Shown in pieces: positions 48,617-62,882 of a DNA stretch of 64,000 nt. Below the pieces are notes generated by a model. It ran no database searches. It had not been told where the DNA came from and saw nothing but the letters and a program-made list of their open reading frames with translations. Within the stretch, counting starts at the first letter, position 1. The number at the start of each line of letters is the position of its first letter. The stretch spans positions 4,312,001 through 4,376,000 of the forward strand of contig JAFEUB010001038.1 of assembly GCA_024529925.1 (NCBI GenBank), given 5' to 3'. The stretch is from Ophthalmolycus amberensis. Lineage: Eukaryota > Chordata > Actinopteri > Perciformes > Zoarcidae. The position numbers and the translations under genes are program-made.

Positions 48617-49330
48617 CGCGAGACGTGCCCTCTGACCAGCTGACTACACCTCAGTCAAAAGTGTGCGTTGTAGTTGACCTAAATAATTTATATGTGGTAC
48701 AGGGCCAAAAACATTTTACGTGGTAGTGTTTGTTTGGAAAAACCACAACAGTATTCGTCCAAAGGGCGGGGTAGCAACTAAAAATGTGAAGGTTTGAAAA
48801 GGTAACAAACCACCGCCTACATGGTCGAAAATGCAACAAATCCTCTATTTTAATCACAATGTGTTTTTCTGTGGACTGGAAAGTATTGGAGTGCAACATT
48901 TGTGGCGTAGCACACCTCAAAATGTATTTATTGTTAATCTTATCTTCATATGTTGCCTTACAAAAAACACTCATTTTTAGAGGAACAGTCGCATCCTGAG
49001 AAATGTTGCGATCAGTCGGTGCTGCCAGATGTATTTAAGATGTTTGTATATTTTTAGAACTTTGTTTAGAATCACTTTTGCATGGACCATTGAAATGTTA
49101 AAAGTAAGAAATGGCCTTTCTTGTTGCTTTATCAGGATGTGTGTATATATACATGTTACCGTTGACAATACTTGAATACTGTGGCCTTTGCCATCTTTGA
49201 CTATAGTTGTGTTACATGTAAGTCTTGTTTATTGAGAAGAGGCTGTCACTGATTGCACTGTTGCCATTTGTCCTGAAAACTTGAACATTTTGATAAAAGA
49301 CTCAATAAAGTTGTTACTTTGTACTATTGA
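48617..49330 (+). other. 3'UTR and polyadenylation signal of the 257-residue gene
   Basis: AT-rich sequence after the stop ends with ctcAATAAAgttgtt. The hexamer is at 49304-49309 and is followed by T/G-rich DNA, a typical cleavage context. mRNA end is estimated near 49325. Confidence 0.75.
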
Positions 49331-52300
49331 ACAGCGTGCCCATCTGTGTAGTTTGTCTCACTGTCCTTGGTTTCTGTATTTAGTCTTCACCATAAAACGG
49401 AGCATTTTTCCATGTAACCCAACAAACTAGTGCTGTGTTTGCAGCAGACATTCATAGTCTTGCAGTAACTGTGTTTCATGGTTGCTCTTTGATAAACTTA
49501 CAGTGACTGCAAAGATCAAACCAGTTGGTCTGCTTACAGTCAACATCACATGTGTTATTTGCTGATGTGTCCAGATGTGCTCTTCACATCTTCTATGTGT
49601 CCGTCGGTTCTTTCCAAGCATGACATGGTGAATTATTGTCGACCTAAAATCATTTTTTTCATATAGTGCATTAGACCTAGAAGACCAGACGTGTGCGTCT
49701 CGTGTTTTCATCTTTCTCTTGTCGAGATGGGAGTTGCAGCACCACTGGGAGTTTCCTCCCCCAACATCTGTGTGCTGATGAGTTAGTAAATCACCTTGAT
49801 TGGAGGCTGCTGCTTCTTAAAGCTCTGCCATTGTTGTAGATAATGTGATTAATCTGTCAATGGATTAATCATTTGTTCGTTCTGGGCATCGTGTTCGAGC
49901 TCAGCTGAGTTACCATTTTGACCACTAGGTGGAGCCCACGTTGCACTATGTTCCACTCGTGATTATGTATATGCCACTGTAGAAACAGCTGTTGCCATGG
50001 CACTCTGTAGAGTGAATTTTAAATAATATTTAGGGTTGGAGGTAATGAATGGGACGCTGATAGGGTGAGAAGCTGTGGGCTCACATGCTTATGCTGCACC
50101 GTTTAGTTTTCAGTTTTACTTTTAAATAATCAGGATTAATATAATTATGTTTGTATCGATTGGTTTTATAGTTTCATCTATTGTTCTATTGGTTTAACTC
50201 TTCCCTTAGTTTGTAGAGCTTTCGCTGCTTTGTAAACTTTGTTTATAGAGTTGCTATATACATAAAGTAATTATTTGTCTCCGGGGTATTGCAGAGTGGT
50301 GCATAGTAATATGACATCCATGGCAACTCGATATATGTTGATGTGGCCCGCCCACTCACAGAGGATACAGTGTTAATTTATAATCTGTAAATTGGAGATT
50401 AAATTGATTTGGCTTTGCCCACATGTCAGAGTTTTTCTTGAGATGGACAGAAAAGTTCTTGGTCTGTTTTGTTGCCTCTAATTACAGAAATAATTATAAT
50501 GAAATGGCAAATGAAACCACTGTCAGTCCAAGCCATCACAATAAATTAGCTTTCAACGCTTGCTTTTAGAGGGAGAAAGAAATGTAGCAACATCAAAGAA
50601 ATGATTTCTGTGATGTCTGCGTAGCATCGCCGTGGCCCCTTCACAGCGCAGTCAATTCAGCCTTTGACCTCCAGTGCTCCGTTGTGCACATCCAAAAATC
50701 TGCAATAGTTTATGCTCCCGATGCATGCGGTCACTGGAGGTTAGCCCTGGAAAGAACGGGCAAATATGTCACCATTTTAGTTGCTGATGATGCATTCTTG
50801 CATTAATGTTGTAATAATGAACAGGCTTTCATCGTCACGCCTAACCTCACCAACCTTTCACTGTCGCTGTGCCAGATCAGGGAACAGCTTCTTTTTGAAA
50901 ATGGCGATATGTAACAATTTCGGAGGGCATGACCACTGACCGATGATGTCGTCCGTCCCTCTCGGGGTGTCATGGAGGACAATGACAACATGTTTTGTCT
51001 TTTAATTTGGAGGACTTTGTTCTGGTCCACCAGTGGCTCCCTCATCTCAATTAGCATGGTTTCTCCTGACTTCACAAGTTGACGGTACTGCCTGGATGTA
51101 CCATAAAAGAATTGACCTGCATGCAGTGGATTAGAGGATACTGAGGGACCCTGAAGAAAACATCTGGTTGAGAGGAGCCTTTGTCGACCCATTACTTTTA
51201 CAGTTTGCAGTCATAGATTGTGGACTTTGATCGAGGCAGCACCTGAACTGGAACACAGCAAGTGGGTTTGCGTGCCTTCTTAAAGGGTTGTGATACAATT
51301 CAGAAAATAGATGAGGCAGGGTGAAGGTAATGTCATCTCAAAATAGCTCCCGCGATGGATTGTGTTCCTGTGGAATGACTAATTCCCTCTCGGTAGAACG
51401 TGAGCTTTACGTTGGTGGTTTTGAGTTCATCTTCAGCCATCTAATAAGGGGCTGATTTACTCCTCAGGGTGCCAGGTGAGTGTAATTAACGGTAATTAAC
51501 TAGCTGTGAGGACGGGAAGAAGCTCTGTTGAGTCCCACAGTTACAGAAAGCGACTGAGAGTGCGTGAACACGGTGGCTGAGTGTTTGTACATGACTTGAA
51601 TCGTCTCGCGTATAGCTTAACTCCTCTCGTAGACATCTGCACTGACATTCAAACATCTGCCGCTGCAGCCCGGGCAATCGGAGCTGGAACAGAGTGACGG
51701 AGAGCATTCTGATGCCATGCAGCCGGAATTGCAATGATGAATCCAAAGAGCCGTGCAGCTGCGGAGGACACTGATAAGAACAGCCAGGACAAAACGTGCT
51801 GCCACGGTGCTGGAGATGACCTTTACAGTCCTATTTTCGTAAAGTTTAATTGTGTCTGTGGCCCGGTGACGTCTGTTAGTTCATTCCTCAAACGATCCCT
51901 TGGATATACTGCATATACTATACGTGTTCCCATCTGTGACAAAATACCCCCGACACAGTTATCTCTGGATGGAAAATAACTCTGATTTATTACAATTAGA
52001 TTGAATTTGGCTTTTGGATTGGAGAATATTCATCGCCCGTGTTTAAAGCTGCAGGGCTATAGAATACACAAGGGGTGGTTGTGTGTTGGAACTTAATTAA
52101 AACGGTGTGTGCATTTGTTTGTGTTTATTGTGTCCCTGGTCTAAACTAGCTGATGTACCTTTTTTTTTTCACGTCAGCCAGTTTGACAGGTGTAGCTCAA
52201 ACAGTCATGGCTGCATTCCATTTCGGTGGGGATGTTTCAGGGCCCTGGTGTTGTGCATGCTGGCTCATTGGCTCTGCCATTCCAGCGCGAACACATGTTG

Positions 52301-52331
52301 GAGATGCTTGTAGGTGGATGGTGTTATCTTC

Positions 52332-52495
52332 AGACAGAGCCAGGCTAGCTGTTTCCCCTGTTTCCAGTGTTTGTGCTAAGCTAACCAGCTGCTAGTTCCA
52401 GCTTCATATTGAAGCCTGAACACACACGCAAGAGAGGTGTCAATCTTTTCATCTACTCGCGGCAAGGAACTCAAATGAGTGTTGTCCCCCCAAAA
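52332..52495 (+). repeat. Dispersed repeat family B, copy 3
   Basis: Contains agccaggctagctgtttccc, then gtgctaagctaaccagctgc, then agcttcatatt, and further on tcttttcatctactcgcggc. This is the most complete of the three copies and has the same block order as the copy near 505. Confidence 0.7.
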
Positions 52496-55400
52496 ATGTA
52501 AAATGATTCTTTCAGTCAAGTCAGTGAAGTATCAACAATATCTTGACTTCCTACTTCACATTAAAATCATCGGTTTCAGATGTCTCCCTCTGGGATTGCA
52601 GTATGCGGTTCACGTTTGACAAACTCACATGCAAATGTAATCAGAGGCCTCGCTGTCAACTGCACTTCAAAGCTGCACGGCGGGACACTCAAACCACTCG
52701 TTTATGTTTTATTTCTTAAACCATTATGTCAATTTCTCTTTGAGACGTGTTTGAGTCTTTGGTGTCGAACGTTATTTTAGCAAGGTTAAAACATTCCATT
52801 TCTACTCTTAACAGCGGGTATTTTCTGCGGGTGAGCCCAGTAATTTGGGTTGAGAGCAGTTGATTTACTTTTTTTTCAGGAACAGAAGAGCGAAGCAATT
52901 TCTTCCGATGGTAAAAGGTCAAATCGGTGAGCTCTTCATATCCTGAAAAGGAGTCCAGTTGGAATCAAAATACACAGGGATGTGTCGTTTTGAAGTGTTT
53001 TTCTGCACAGTGGAGAGATGCAGACAAGATGGTAGAGATTAAGGATTTCACTTTTAAAATGTCTGCCTTCTGAGATGGATTGAGCAAAAGCAATCAAATT
53101 CCTCGAAGAAAGTTACAATATTCTCTCTGTAATACATCAACATATTATCTCAACTCTTGCTCATTTTGCTTTAAACTCAGATTTAATAAATGGAGAATCG
53201 TTTTTGATTGAACTCTGCCGAATGTGCAACCCAGCCGAAGCATATGAAGCGTGTTTGACCACTGACGGAAGAGCGAGCGTCGTTCAGCGGGATGTGTTTC
53301 TGACGGGGATAAATGACCACGTAATGGCACTGTCAAAACCAATTATATCAAGCTGTTTTCGATGACTCTAAAGTGCTTGGCTCCCACATCTAGTCTCTCA
53401 ACTGCAGATGAAATGCAGGTTGATTCTGCGTGCCCCCCCAGGTCATTGGAAGCAGGTGCTCATGAATATAGAGGATGTTAAATATGCGTGAAGTTATTAA
53501 TTACAAGTCTGGTGTATTTACAAGGTGCTCCCGTATTCTGGCTTTGCTAGTCGGGCATGTCTGTCAATACGTCTCTTCTTCTCCTGCTCCGTCTGCGATC
53601 GCTTCCTTCCTCCCTCACTCACCCCTCACCCAACACACCGTCAAACCTGGGAGTGTAGGAAATATCCTGATTGTGGCCTTGGCATTAGGTTTCTGAAGGC
53701 ACGTTTTTAAATCCTGCAGTCAGGTTAATTGCTGTGTTTGTTACTCATTCAGAGGGAGAATGACATCCATTTCTGGAAATGAGGTGGAGCCCGGCTGGAG
53801 GTGACTGTGTGCATAACTTTACAACTGATCTAATTCACATTGGCACGTGAGAACTGCTCAGAATTGGCCTGAATGTCAGAAATCACTTGAATTTGTACTG
53901 CAGTGGTGAAGTTGGTCGGCGCTCCTGTTGACTTCTATGCTTCAGAGGAAATTACTACATGTCACATTTCAAATCCAGCCACAGTGGCTGCTGCCTAATT
54001 GCCCCTTTTAAAGTCAAGTTTAGTGTTATGAGAAAAGCTTTGTCTCAAAGTTCTATTCGTACAAACAGTGGGCGTGAATGAGGAACAATATTCGAGAACA
54101 CATCAAAACTCCTGCTGACATCTCCCACTGAAATGCAGCGTATTACCCAGAACATTGCTCTAATAGCAGGAGCGAGACAGGCGAGCGCCTTCACTGTGTG
54201 AGAGCGAGAGAAAGGCAACAGATATGGACAGCATAATGTCTCAAAATGACAGGCGAGCCGCTGACCAGGCCCCCGTCCCGGGGGTCATGTGTCATAAGCA
54301 CCTTCTGATTTGGTGGCAGCCTCCGAAACAGCGGTGCTGTTTTCACGGCTGAGTGGAAAGCCTTCGCGGCCGGCGCCTGTCCTCACTTTGCCTCTTTCCA
54401 AGGGAATAAGCTCCATCCAGGCAGCATCAGGCAGGCAGAAGATTCCTCCCACTCACTCGGCTGCACAGCCAGATGCTTCTGACGATACGCTCACCTTATC
54501 TTGACAAAGTCGACGTTGTCATGAGTGTCAGAAAACCTACATTTGCAGTGTTAATTTAACTAATTCAAGCAGGTTTTATCACCGCTATATCAGCTGTGTC
54601 AATCAACTAAAGGCTTTTAGTCAATTCTTGAAAATGCTGACTCTGTATATGCACATTACAGACTCTAGACTCCTCAAACATCACAGATTGGGATGCAGCG
54701 TTTGCTGTCCGTCTTTGTCAGCCGCGGCCCTGTTTAAATTTAGATCAAGAGTCACACTGATAGGCGTGGAAGATCTGGAGTTCAGCTAAATTACTGCCAC
54801 AGAACCTGAACACAGAAGTGCTGATGGGGCTGGAAGTGAAACACAAAAGTTAGAGAGCTGTCAAGCTCTAAAATAACACAGCGAGCCGGGTGAAAAGATG
54901 ATTACGGGCAATTATGCAGCGGCGAATGCCCTCCGAGGGGAGTCCTTCCGCATTTCAGAGGTGAGCTGGAATGGACACACAAATAATGCAGGTTAGCATC
55001 TGCTGTGTTTGTGCACGGCAGCTGTCATATCCCACACATAACTACAATTACCTGTAAGTGGGTCTGTGTGATGAAAGCAATGGGTGACGGAGGAGTAAGA
55101 GCTAACTCAAGCCTGCACGATTGGATCATTTATTCAGGCTCTCAGCTCCAGGGTTCAGCTATTGTGAACGTGTCAATTCATCGTTGAGAGAATCAAATAA
55201 CTTATAATTTGTAATATTATACAACTTAGAGGATCGTTCTGCATAATGGTGTTACAGAATCATAATCAGACAACCTTCGCTGAGTGTGCAAGGAGTTTGT
55301 TTTGGATTAATTCATTTAAGATGAGAGTTACAAATGTAATAGAAACAGTTATAAAAACAGTGTGCGTTTATCATTTTTTCACAAGAATTATGAACTTGTA

Positions 55401-58400
55401 TGGGAGGCACGTGTATGATATTCTGATCAAGGTGTACCTGGAAGAACAGTCTGATTTTGATCTTAATTAAATCTGCGTCCCCTCTTCTGAACCTTTTTTC
55501 AACTCACTTGGAGATTTCACGTCTTACGTTACTTCAGATCGGCCACACAAACTGGCCATTTATCACCAAAAACAGCATCAACATCCACTGCTTTTCCTAG
55601 CAGCCCTTCCTAAACGCCAGTCTTCCTTCCCAGACAGGAAGTCATTACCGGGGCTCTCACCCCATCACAGATGGCCATTTAACACATCGCTGGCAACTGC
55701 AAAATGAACCATAGCAGCCGCTTGACTAGACCCGGCCGACTTTGCACACATGTTTATCTCTCACTCGCCTGCTGTCCTGGGGTGGGCGGTGCACTTCAAC
55801 CTTGGCTTGAATTGTTGCTTTATTTATTTATTTCCATTTGTTTTGTCACGGGGAGCCCACACTTAACATTCAGTTTTGTCTTTTATTTTATTATTTTATT
55901 TATTATTAGAAGTAATAATATGTCAAAATAAAAGTTAAGGCAATAGAATGACCGTATGCAAGAACATTGTTAGTCGATGATGAATGCACATACCAGGGTA
56001 ACATTAGAATAACAATAAATACATATAAATAAATAAACATGGGCCGATGGGAGTATGTTGACGACATGTGATTTAATATTCATTCATCTATGTATTTATT
56101 GTTCCACCATATACGCAGAGTAAAAGTGTTTACCACTTCTACCAGTAGATAGCAGTATAAGTGTATTTAAACCATCGCTTTTGTTATGCTTGTGTCTTTG
56201 TTAATCATCTCGGTTATCGATACAGATGCATTTAAATGCAGTTTATTTCATCTGATGTTGGATGCTGATGGTTCATTTGCAACCTAGTTAGATACATCAT
56301 GTATTTACTTATGTTTGTGTCATGGTAGAGTGAGCATGTGTAGTTTATGAAGCAATAAATAATGATGATAAAACAGATGTAGTAATAGATAAAACAGACT
56401 ATCAAGACGTACACGGGCCCTTTTATTCCCTCCCTACCATGCGGAACAAACACCATTTAGCATGCTTTAGAAAGAAACCCATGTTGCTTGGATGAGGACT
56501 TCTCCTTTGTTTATTTTCTGATTGGTATCTTTTTTGTCTTTTCCTTTAAGGAGCTGGTGCACGGCAGGCGTTTTTTTCCTCAAATCTCCCTTTGCTGCCC
56601 CATCGAAAAGTTGTAACAGCCATAGTTTGCTCTGTCGAGCTGCCTTAGCCTTCGGTGCAGTTGGAGTTCCATTGGTGATAAAACAGATAAAGCCGACTTG
56701 ACAAGTTAAAAAATGAGAAAGCAATTGTGGCTGACACCCGGGAGACAGCGGTCCACTCATGCCTCTTCCGTCCTCTCCCTTGCTGGTGTTCTGTTTGCTC
56801 TTGTTCTCTGGAAATGCCTTGCTTGTTATTTGCTATCTACACCGAGTCAAATATTAACGAAGGTACCTCTTGAGGATGTTTGCAAGTGCTGAGAGATACG
56901 ACTGTAGCCAGGCTATTATCGGGGAGAGCCTAAGCAATGAGGAGTGTATACACGGGGCCTCTTCATTAGACCCTGCTGTTATTGCAGCACTTGGGATTTA
57001 ATACAGTATATTCACAGGATGTGTGACATTAAACTTTGTGTGCCTGAGGGAATGGCAGTACGTATGGACCAAGCACCTCACGTGTGAAAAGAAAGTCACA
57101 GGAGAGGGGGGAGAGGGGGGTTGATGGAGCAGCGCTGGCGAGGCCGGGCACCTAAATCACGGCTTGGAATGGACCCTCGGCGTGGCGATTGGCTGTCACA
57201 GCCACAGATGGAGGACGGCGCCCACAGGAAAAGGATAAACTGTCTGATAAGCGCACCGTGAGGTACAGGGCTTCTGCTGGCAGACAGGCTCTTGAGAGGG
57301 TGGGTGGGGGTTGGGGGGGGGGGGAAGATGGGAGTAGAAAAGGAAAACGAGTCAAGGGGGAACAGGCAACAGATGAATCTCCATCTGTGTTCAGAGGCAA
57401 GCAGGGCTAGCAGAGAGAAAACAAGCCAAAGAAACACTGAGGTGCGGCTTTGCTCTCACACCTCCCGTGGGCTCACCTTCTCCGCACGGACACTCGAGTG
57501 CATTTTGATATCTCCCCTCTCCACAGAGGAAGGGACAACACGCTCTGCTGTCATAATGAGCCGGGATGAGTGGCATCAATCAGCTCCTTCAGAAACGGAG
57601 AGCAATGCAACAGCATAGAGCGTATTTAATCCAGGACGCATCGATGAACGAGAAAAAAATCCTGTAAAATGAATGAATATAACTTGTGTCATATTAGGGA
57701 AGAGTGGCGGGAATTTCGCCGTTTAAAAATGGGAGACAGGTGAATCAGAAGTTTATATATATATATATGTTTTCCTCACATTGGTGAAATCCCCTGACAT
57801 CAGTCCAGGCTACAGTACGTGCGTGCGTGTGTGCAGTTCGAGTTGAAAGACAGGTGGTAACGTGTCATTAAAGAAACGCCGGAATGTCTCGTCAGTAACA
57901 CAAAGGGATCTGTGAATGGATCCAAATACAAATACCTCCCAGATTGGCCGAGTCTTTATCTGTTATTCCCACGGCCTGGTTTGGGTTAAGCGGCTTTTCC
58001 CGCCTAAGTCCGAGCTGTGTGGAGTTGGCTCTTGAACGATGGTGCTCCTGTAGGTGTCAGAGGTGCAGAGCCATCTGTTGTTGCTGCATGGGATGAAGTG
58101 ACCTTCAAGGGTTATTGCCTCCCCGACGATGAGCGAGAAAGAGACTAAATGAAAAAAGAAATAGCAGAAGCTGTTACCTACACTCAATAGTCGTAACCTT
58201 TTTGTGCGCAGTGTTTACCAAACATTTGCTGGAGACGCTTCATGTAGAACTAAACAGTGGTAATAAAGAAAAGGCATTTTTTAATAATGTACTGTATATT
58301 GGAACAATTATTTGACGGCGTGCAGTGCACAAAATAACAGAAGAAGTGTGGACTTGAAGAGAGACGTAACTGAAATGTGCTGCAACCGCTTTTTTAATCT

Positions 58401-61366
58401 CGCTTTATTTCTTGTTCTTGGAATACTTTATGTATGAATCACTACTCTCAATATAGCCGAGCATGACGGACGTGCGTCATCAAATCTCATCTTCATTCCA
58501 CCTAAACGGACTCAAAGAGGAGAGTCTGTTGAGACAAAAGTTTGCCCTCAATTAATCTTGTCATCAAGCCTGACAGACTGCTGGCTGTCACATTTAACAA
58601 CCTCCACCTTTTATCCAGACAACATTGCATGCTGGGAACATTTCCTGTGGGCGTGCAATTATGTTGACAGTGAATGCCCAAATAGAAGGAAACAAAAAAA
58701 AAATGCACGGAGTTACTTGTTTACGACTTAAGAGAGTAACTGCTTAATATTCAGGGCAAGTAGCGTCCTCCATAGTGGTGACGCAGGACTTGTGCAAATA
58801 TTCACATTGCAATATGTTCGGAAAAATATCATCAAACAGGGATGTTAGAAGAGCATCACTAACATTCAACAGCCAAGATCTGAGACCTTATTCTATAAAG
58901 ATGAAGGCCGAACCCAGAAAACAAACTCAGTCATTTAAAAAAGAGTTCAGTAGCAGGTGGGAAGAGGCCAGAGATGAGTTTTCTCAAGATGGGGTCCGAG
59001 GAGTCGAGCTCAAGTTCCAAGAGTCATTTACATTCATGTGAACAACAGAGCTATCTAGTTTGGCTTATTTGACTGTGATTGTGAGGAAGCCCAAGTACAG
59101 GGAGCATTTGCACAACTAATAAAACAGGTTTTGGCAGAGATTGAATGCTGTTGCTGCGTTCACGTCATATTGTATAAATACATTCTCGTCAGTCTTTTAA
59201 ATGAAATAGCCAATTAAGTTTGAATGTCCAATCGGCTGGTGTGACTGCTGGGCTTGCCATATTGAAATAATGCCCCCCCACGTCAAAATAATGGGAGAGT
59301 TTTCCCTTCTTCATATTATGCTGACATGGTGAGAATGCAGCGCTGTGTGCCACAGCTGTCGCCAGTCAGGGCGATAATGGTGAAGTCAGCCGAGTAAGAC
59401 AGTGAGAGGAGGAGCGAGGAAGTGAAAAGGAGCAGCTTCTGCCAACGTCGGCGCTAAATCCAGACTTCCATTAGACGCTAATACGATCAAAGCATTTCAA
59501 AGCTCAAAAAGTCCTGTAAAATGAAAAAAAAAAAGGAAAGGGATCAATATAGTGCGACGGGTTGTAATTGGGGGATTTATAAATCGTTGCACATCACGGC
59601 TTTGATTAGATATAACGACTAACAGGCAGAAGACCAGACTCTTTACTAAGGACTGTACACTTACCTCAAGACATTCAGGAGTTCACCTGACAGCTAAATA
59701 TAGATGACCAATAATGGGGCCCTGCAGCTGACTCTCCCAATCAGACCCACTTCCTGTGCTGAATGTCGTCCTCACAGGGGGTTCTTTGTAAGCAAAACGA
59801 CATTGTCAGTTCTTCGCAAGACTTTTTGCTGAGTCACATGCTGACTCTAAAAAAAATACTCATTTATTTTGCAACTGAAACAGCTTTATCATCAGTCTAG
59901 CCAAAAGGAATTGAGTTTTTAGTGGTCCGAAGGCATGTTTCACTAAAACTGAATTAGCCCTCAATGCCCATGGGCTCAAACGAGACGTTTAAGCACGACT
60001 CCGCACGGTTGAATCCCTATTGTTCTGTCTCAATAGCAGCTAAATCAAGCTTAGCCCCGAGTTCAGTCAGGGAGATTGCCTCATTCACAAATCTGTGCCC
60101 TCCACTCTGTCATTCAGCACTCATTCCTAATCAGTTCCAGCGACTTCGAGCTACATTTTCTTCCCACGAACCACAGTCGCACAGCCAGAGATTAGGGTCT
60201 GAGACAGAACCTGATTCCGAGGTGAGGGATCGTGCTTTGTATTCGAAGTTGAATGTAGTGGGGGGCTGAATCAGTAATGTTCGCCTCTTCTCAGCTGGAT
60301 AATTGTGCTGCTGTCCACTGGTGAAGACAACTTGAGGGTGAAAAATGTCCTCAGGACCATTTAGCGACCTAGCTAACCTAGCAAAGTACCTCGGCATGAT
60401 GAAAGGTTTCCACCTGCAAACAAAGGTCTGTAAGACACATCAGTTAGTAATCTGTTGTAGGCACTTACAAACTTATTTTTGTGATACACTAATGATGCAT
60501 CCACGCTTTGATGCTGGAGAAGATGTTTAAAACAAAAGAATAGCCAGCAGTCATTCCCAAATCTCAATCCACACCTGATTCTATAAGCATGAATAATAAG
60601 AAAGAACAGTGCTTGCAGTTCCTTCGGGTTGCAGTCTTTCATGTTCACAAAACACCAGCAAGGCATCCATTCCGAGCTTTATGCTCACGGGATGAAGGGC
60701 TTTCTCCTCCTTTTTTATGCCAGCTGTAGATATTGATAGCAGACAGTAAGAGGCCGCTCACAGTGCCACAGTCTGGACACTTATTCCGGCGTCCCTTGGC
60801 TATATTGTACGTTAAAAGATAGGATGTGCAATATTCTCGGACCGAGAAATGAATCCACGGAGGTTTCTTTGTGGCTTGTCCAGATAATCCTTTCGGTCAA
60901 AGAAAAAGAAACCCTTCTGCTTACGCTCGAGGCGTCGGGGGATGGGGGGGGGGGGGGTTGGGATTCTCGGAAGAGGCAGTTTTCATTTCAATTGCGCTCT
61001 ACACAATTGGTGTACCATGCTCTGATCCAGTTTACAGATATGGAGTGAATGACTGAGTATAGGAAGCACTTCAGGTAAATCGGCAGAAAATCTATTCAAG
61101 GACTTTAGTATAAAGTTTAAAGATATGTTCAGCAATGTCGAGACGAAGGAGGGGAGAAGGGAAGGAAAGGATGTTATTTCAAGCGTCCCTGCTGCAATTT
61201 ACTGTCCAGGGATGAGTAAATATCTCTTTTTCATTATTGAAGTTCCCTCGGGCTGTCAGCATCCAAACCACTAAGATTTAAACAAAGAAAATATTGTCTG
61301 ATGTGGTCTGAATGCTGAATAAAACGGAGGCCTTTTCCTTATCAGAGATTTGTTCATGCTGGGGAT

Positions 61367-61395
61367 AGTGTGTGTGTGTGTGTGTGTGTGTGTGA
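61367..61395. repeat. (TG)n microsatellite
   Basis: About 13 TG units in non-coding DNA. Confidence 0.93.
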
Positions 61396-62051
61396 CAAGG
61401 CACCAAGTTGCTCTCATTCCTAGAAGCCCCCGAGGCGCAGGGGAGCATCTGCAGCCCTCTCTTTTCCATATGCCCCGTGCCTCTCAGTCTCACTCAATCA
61501 TTAATTCAGGGTGATTATGAATTAACAAGCCGCCATCACTCTTCCCCCTGTCAGATCAGCCTGATTTTTCATCCCTTTTTATGATTTCGGCATCAGAAGA
61601 GGGCTTATGATTGCATGGGCAAAGCGGTCTCAGGTGGACGGTTTGGCTCGATGATGCTGCAGATACAGTTGCTATAGAGATCCAGGATTTCTTTTCAATT
61701 AGAAAAACGTGTTACTTTGATTCTCCCTTTGGAAATTCTCAGCCTGGGTATAGAAGTCAAGGCGGAGTTCAATGCTGTGTGTCATGTAATGATGACAACA
61801 ATGTCACCCTAAATTTAGGATGTTCAGGGCACCAAATGTCACGCAGAGAATGTAGTTTTAGTGTATCCGAGTGGGCCAGACGAGCCCAATAGTGCTGCTT
61901 TGAATTGGTAGCTGTGGGTGGTGAACAAATGAATGGAAATGTAGCCAAAAGTTTATTTCCCTGACGTATAGTGTGATGTATACACTCCCAAAGTTTGTGA
62001 AGCTGTGATGGAATCCTCCCCAGGTGGCAAAGAGAACAGACCTCCCTTGAG

Positions 62052-62052
<1 letters not shown>

Positions 62053-62083
<31 letters not shown>
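62053..62083. repeat. G homopolymer, about 31 bases
   Basis: An uninterrupted run of G. Its true length is doubtful because such runs are poorly resolved by any sequencing method. It gives long poly-Pro open frames on the minus strand, which are artefacts. Confidence 0.95.
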
Positions 62084-62085
<2 letters not shown>

Positions 62086-62564
62086 CGGACAGATGCTCGC
62101 CAACATGGGGGCCTGAGCACAGCATCCTCCAGTTGAAGGGCGGTCTCTTTAATCACCATGACACCCTGCTGCTCTGTTGTTTTGGCAAAACAACGGCGAA
62201 GCAAACAGACAGAGCAAACTTGATTAGATATGTTCAGTTGGGAGTGAGATTTACAAGCTTCAAGCTGCTTTTGTTTTGTGTGGGGATGTCTGACTCCGAC
62301 TATCGATCACAGGACACAATAGGGATTTTAAGTTTTTTGAATAATCACAAGATCTAATGGATTTACCAACCAAAATAAGTGTATTCATATTTTTAGATTC
62401 AACGCCTATTCATTCCTGTTTTTCCAATAATAGCATTTTATTCATTTTTATCCTTAAAGCAAACATGATAGTATTTAAATGCTTAATTAATTTGCTTGTT
62501 TCAACTGACCTGTAGGTGAATTTAATAAACTTGAATTTACTTCTCGACTCTGAATCAAGCTTTA

Positions 62565-62882
62565 TAGCTGGTGGGGCGCGCGCTATGGACGCCGCACCTC
62601 CACGCGCTTTTGGCCAGCTGCAACTGTCATTACAGTAATTAGTGTTGACAGAAGGTGGCTTCTGCAACGTTTTGCAATATAACATGAGAAACACGAGCGT
62701 TTTGACGGATTCTTTCACTAGAAAACTGTCAAAGAGCCTTTTTCCAAGACTCGGTGGAAAATATATATATTTGTTTGCGACGCAAATTTCAACACAACTG
62801 GATAGAAAACAAACCGGAATGGTAACAGTGCAGAGGCGATGACGGGACGGCTCTGATTGGTGTTCATGAAGCTCCGCAACAG
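62565..62882 (+). promoter_or_regulatory. Possible promoter and 5' exon of a gene continuing to the right
   Basis: A local CG-rich patch (ggggcgcgcgctatggacgc, cacgcgctttt) is followed about 300 bases on by a consensus donor, CAACAG|GTGAGT, at 62882/62883. A short ATG frame starting at 62866 reads MKLRN into the donor, but the exon may equally be non-coding. No homology is available, and no second exon was found before the window end. Confidence 0.3.

Larger units (their letters stand above)
49331..62560. other. Gene-poor interval
   Basis: About 13 kb with no exon or gene I can support on either strand. All open frames are short and lack coding character. It holds a family B repeat (52332-52495), a G-rich patch at about 57305-57330, a (TA)n run near 57755-57768, a G run near 60945-60957, a GT run near 61367-61395 and the long G run at 62053-62083. 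Patches rich in TAATTA-type sites, for example 50470-50600 and 61490-61620, could be conserved regulatory DNA, but this cannot be judged from one genome. Confidence 0.55.

Noticed and set aside
61769..62204. Proline-rich minus-strand open frames
   Set aside because: Their poly-Pro is the reverse strand of the G homopolymer, and no coding signal surrounds it.
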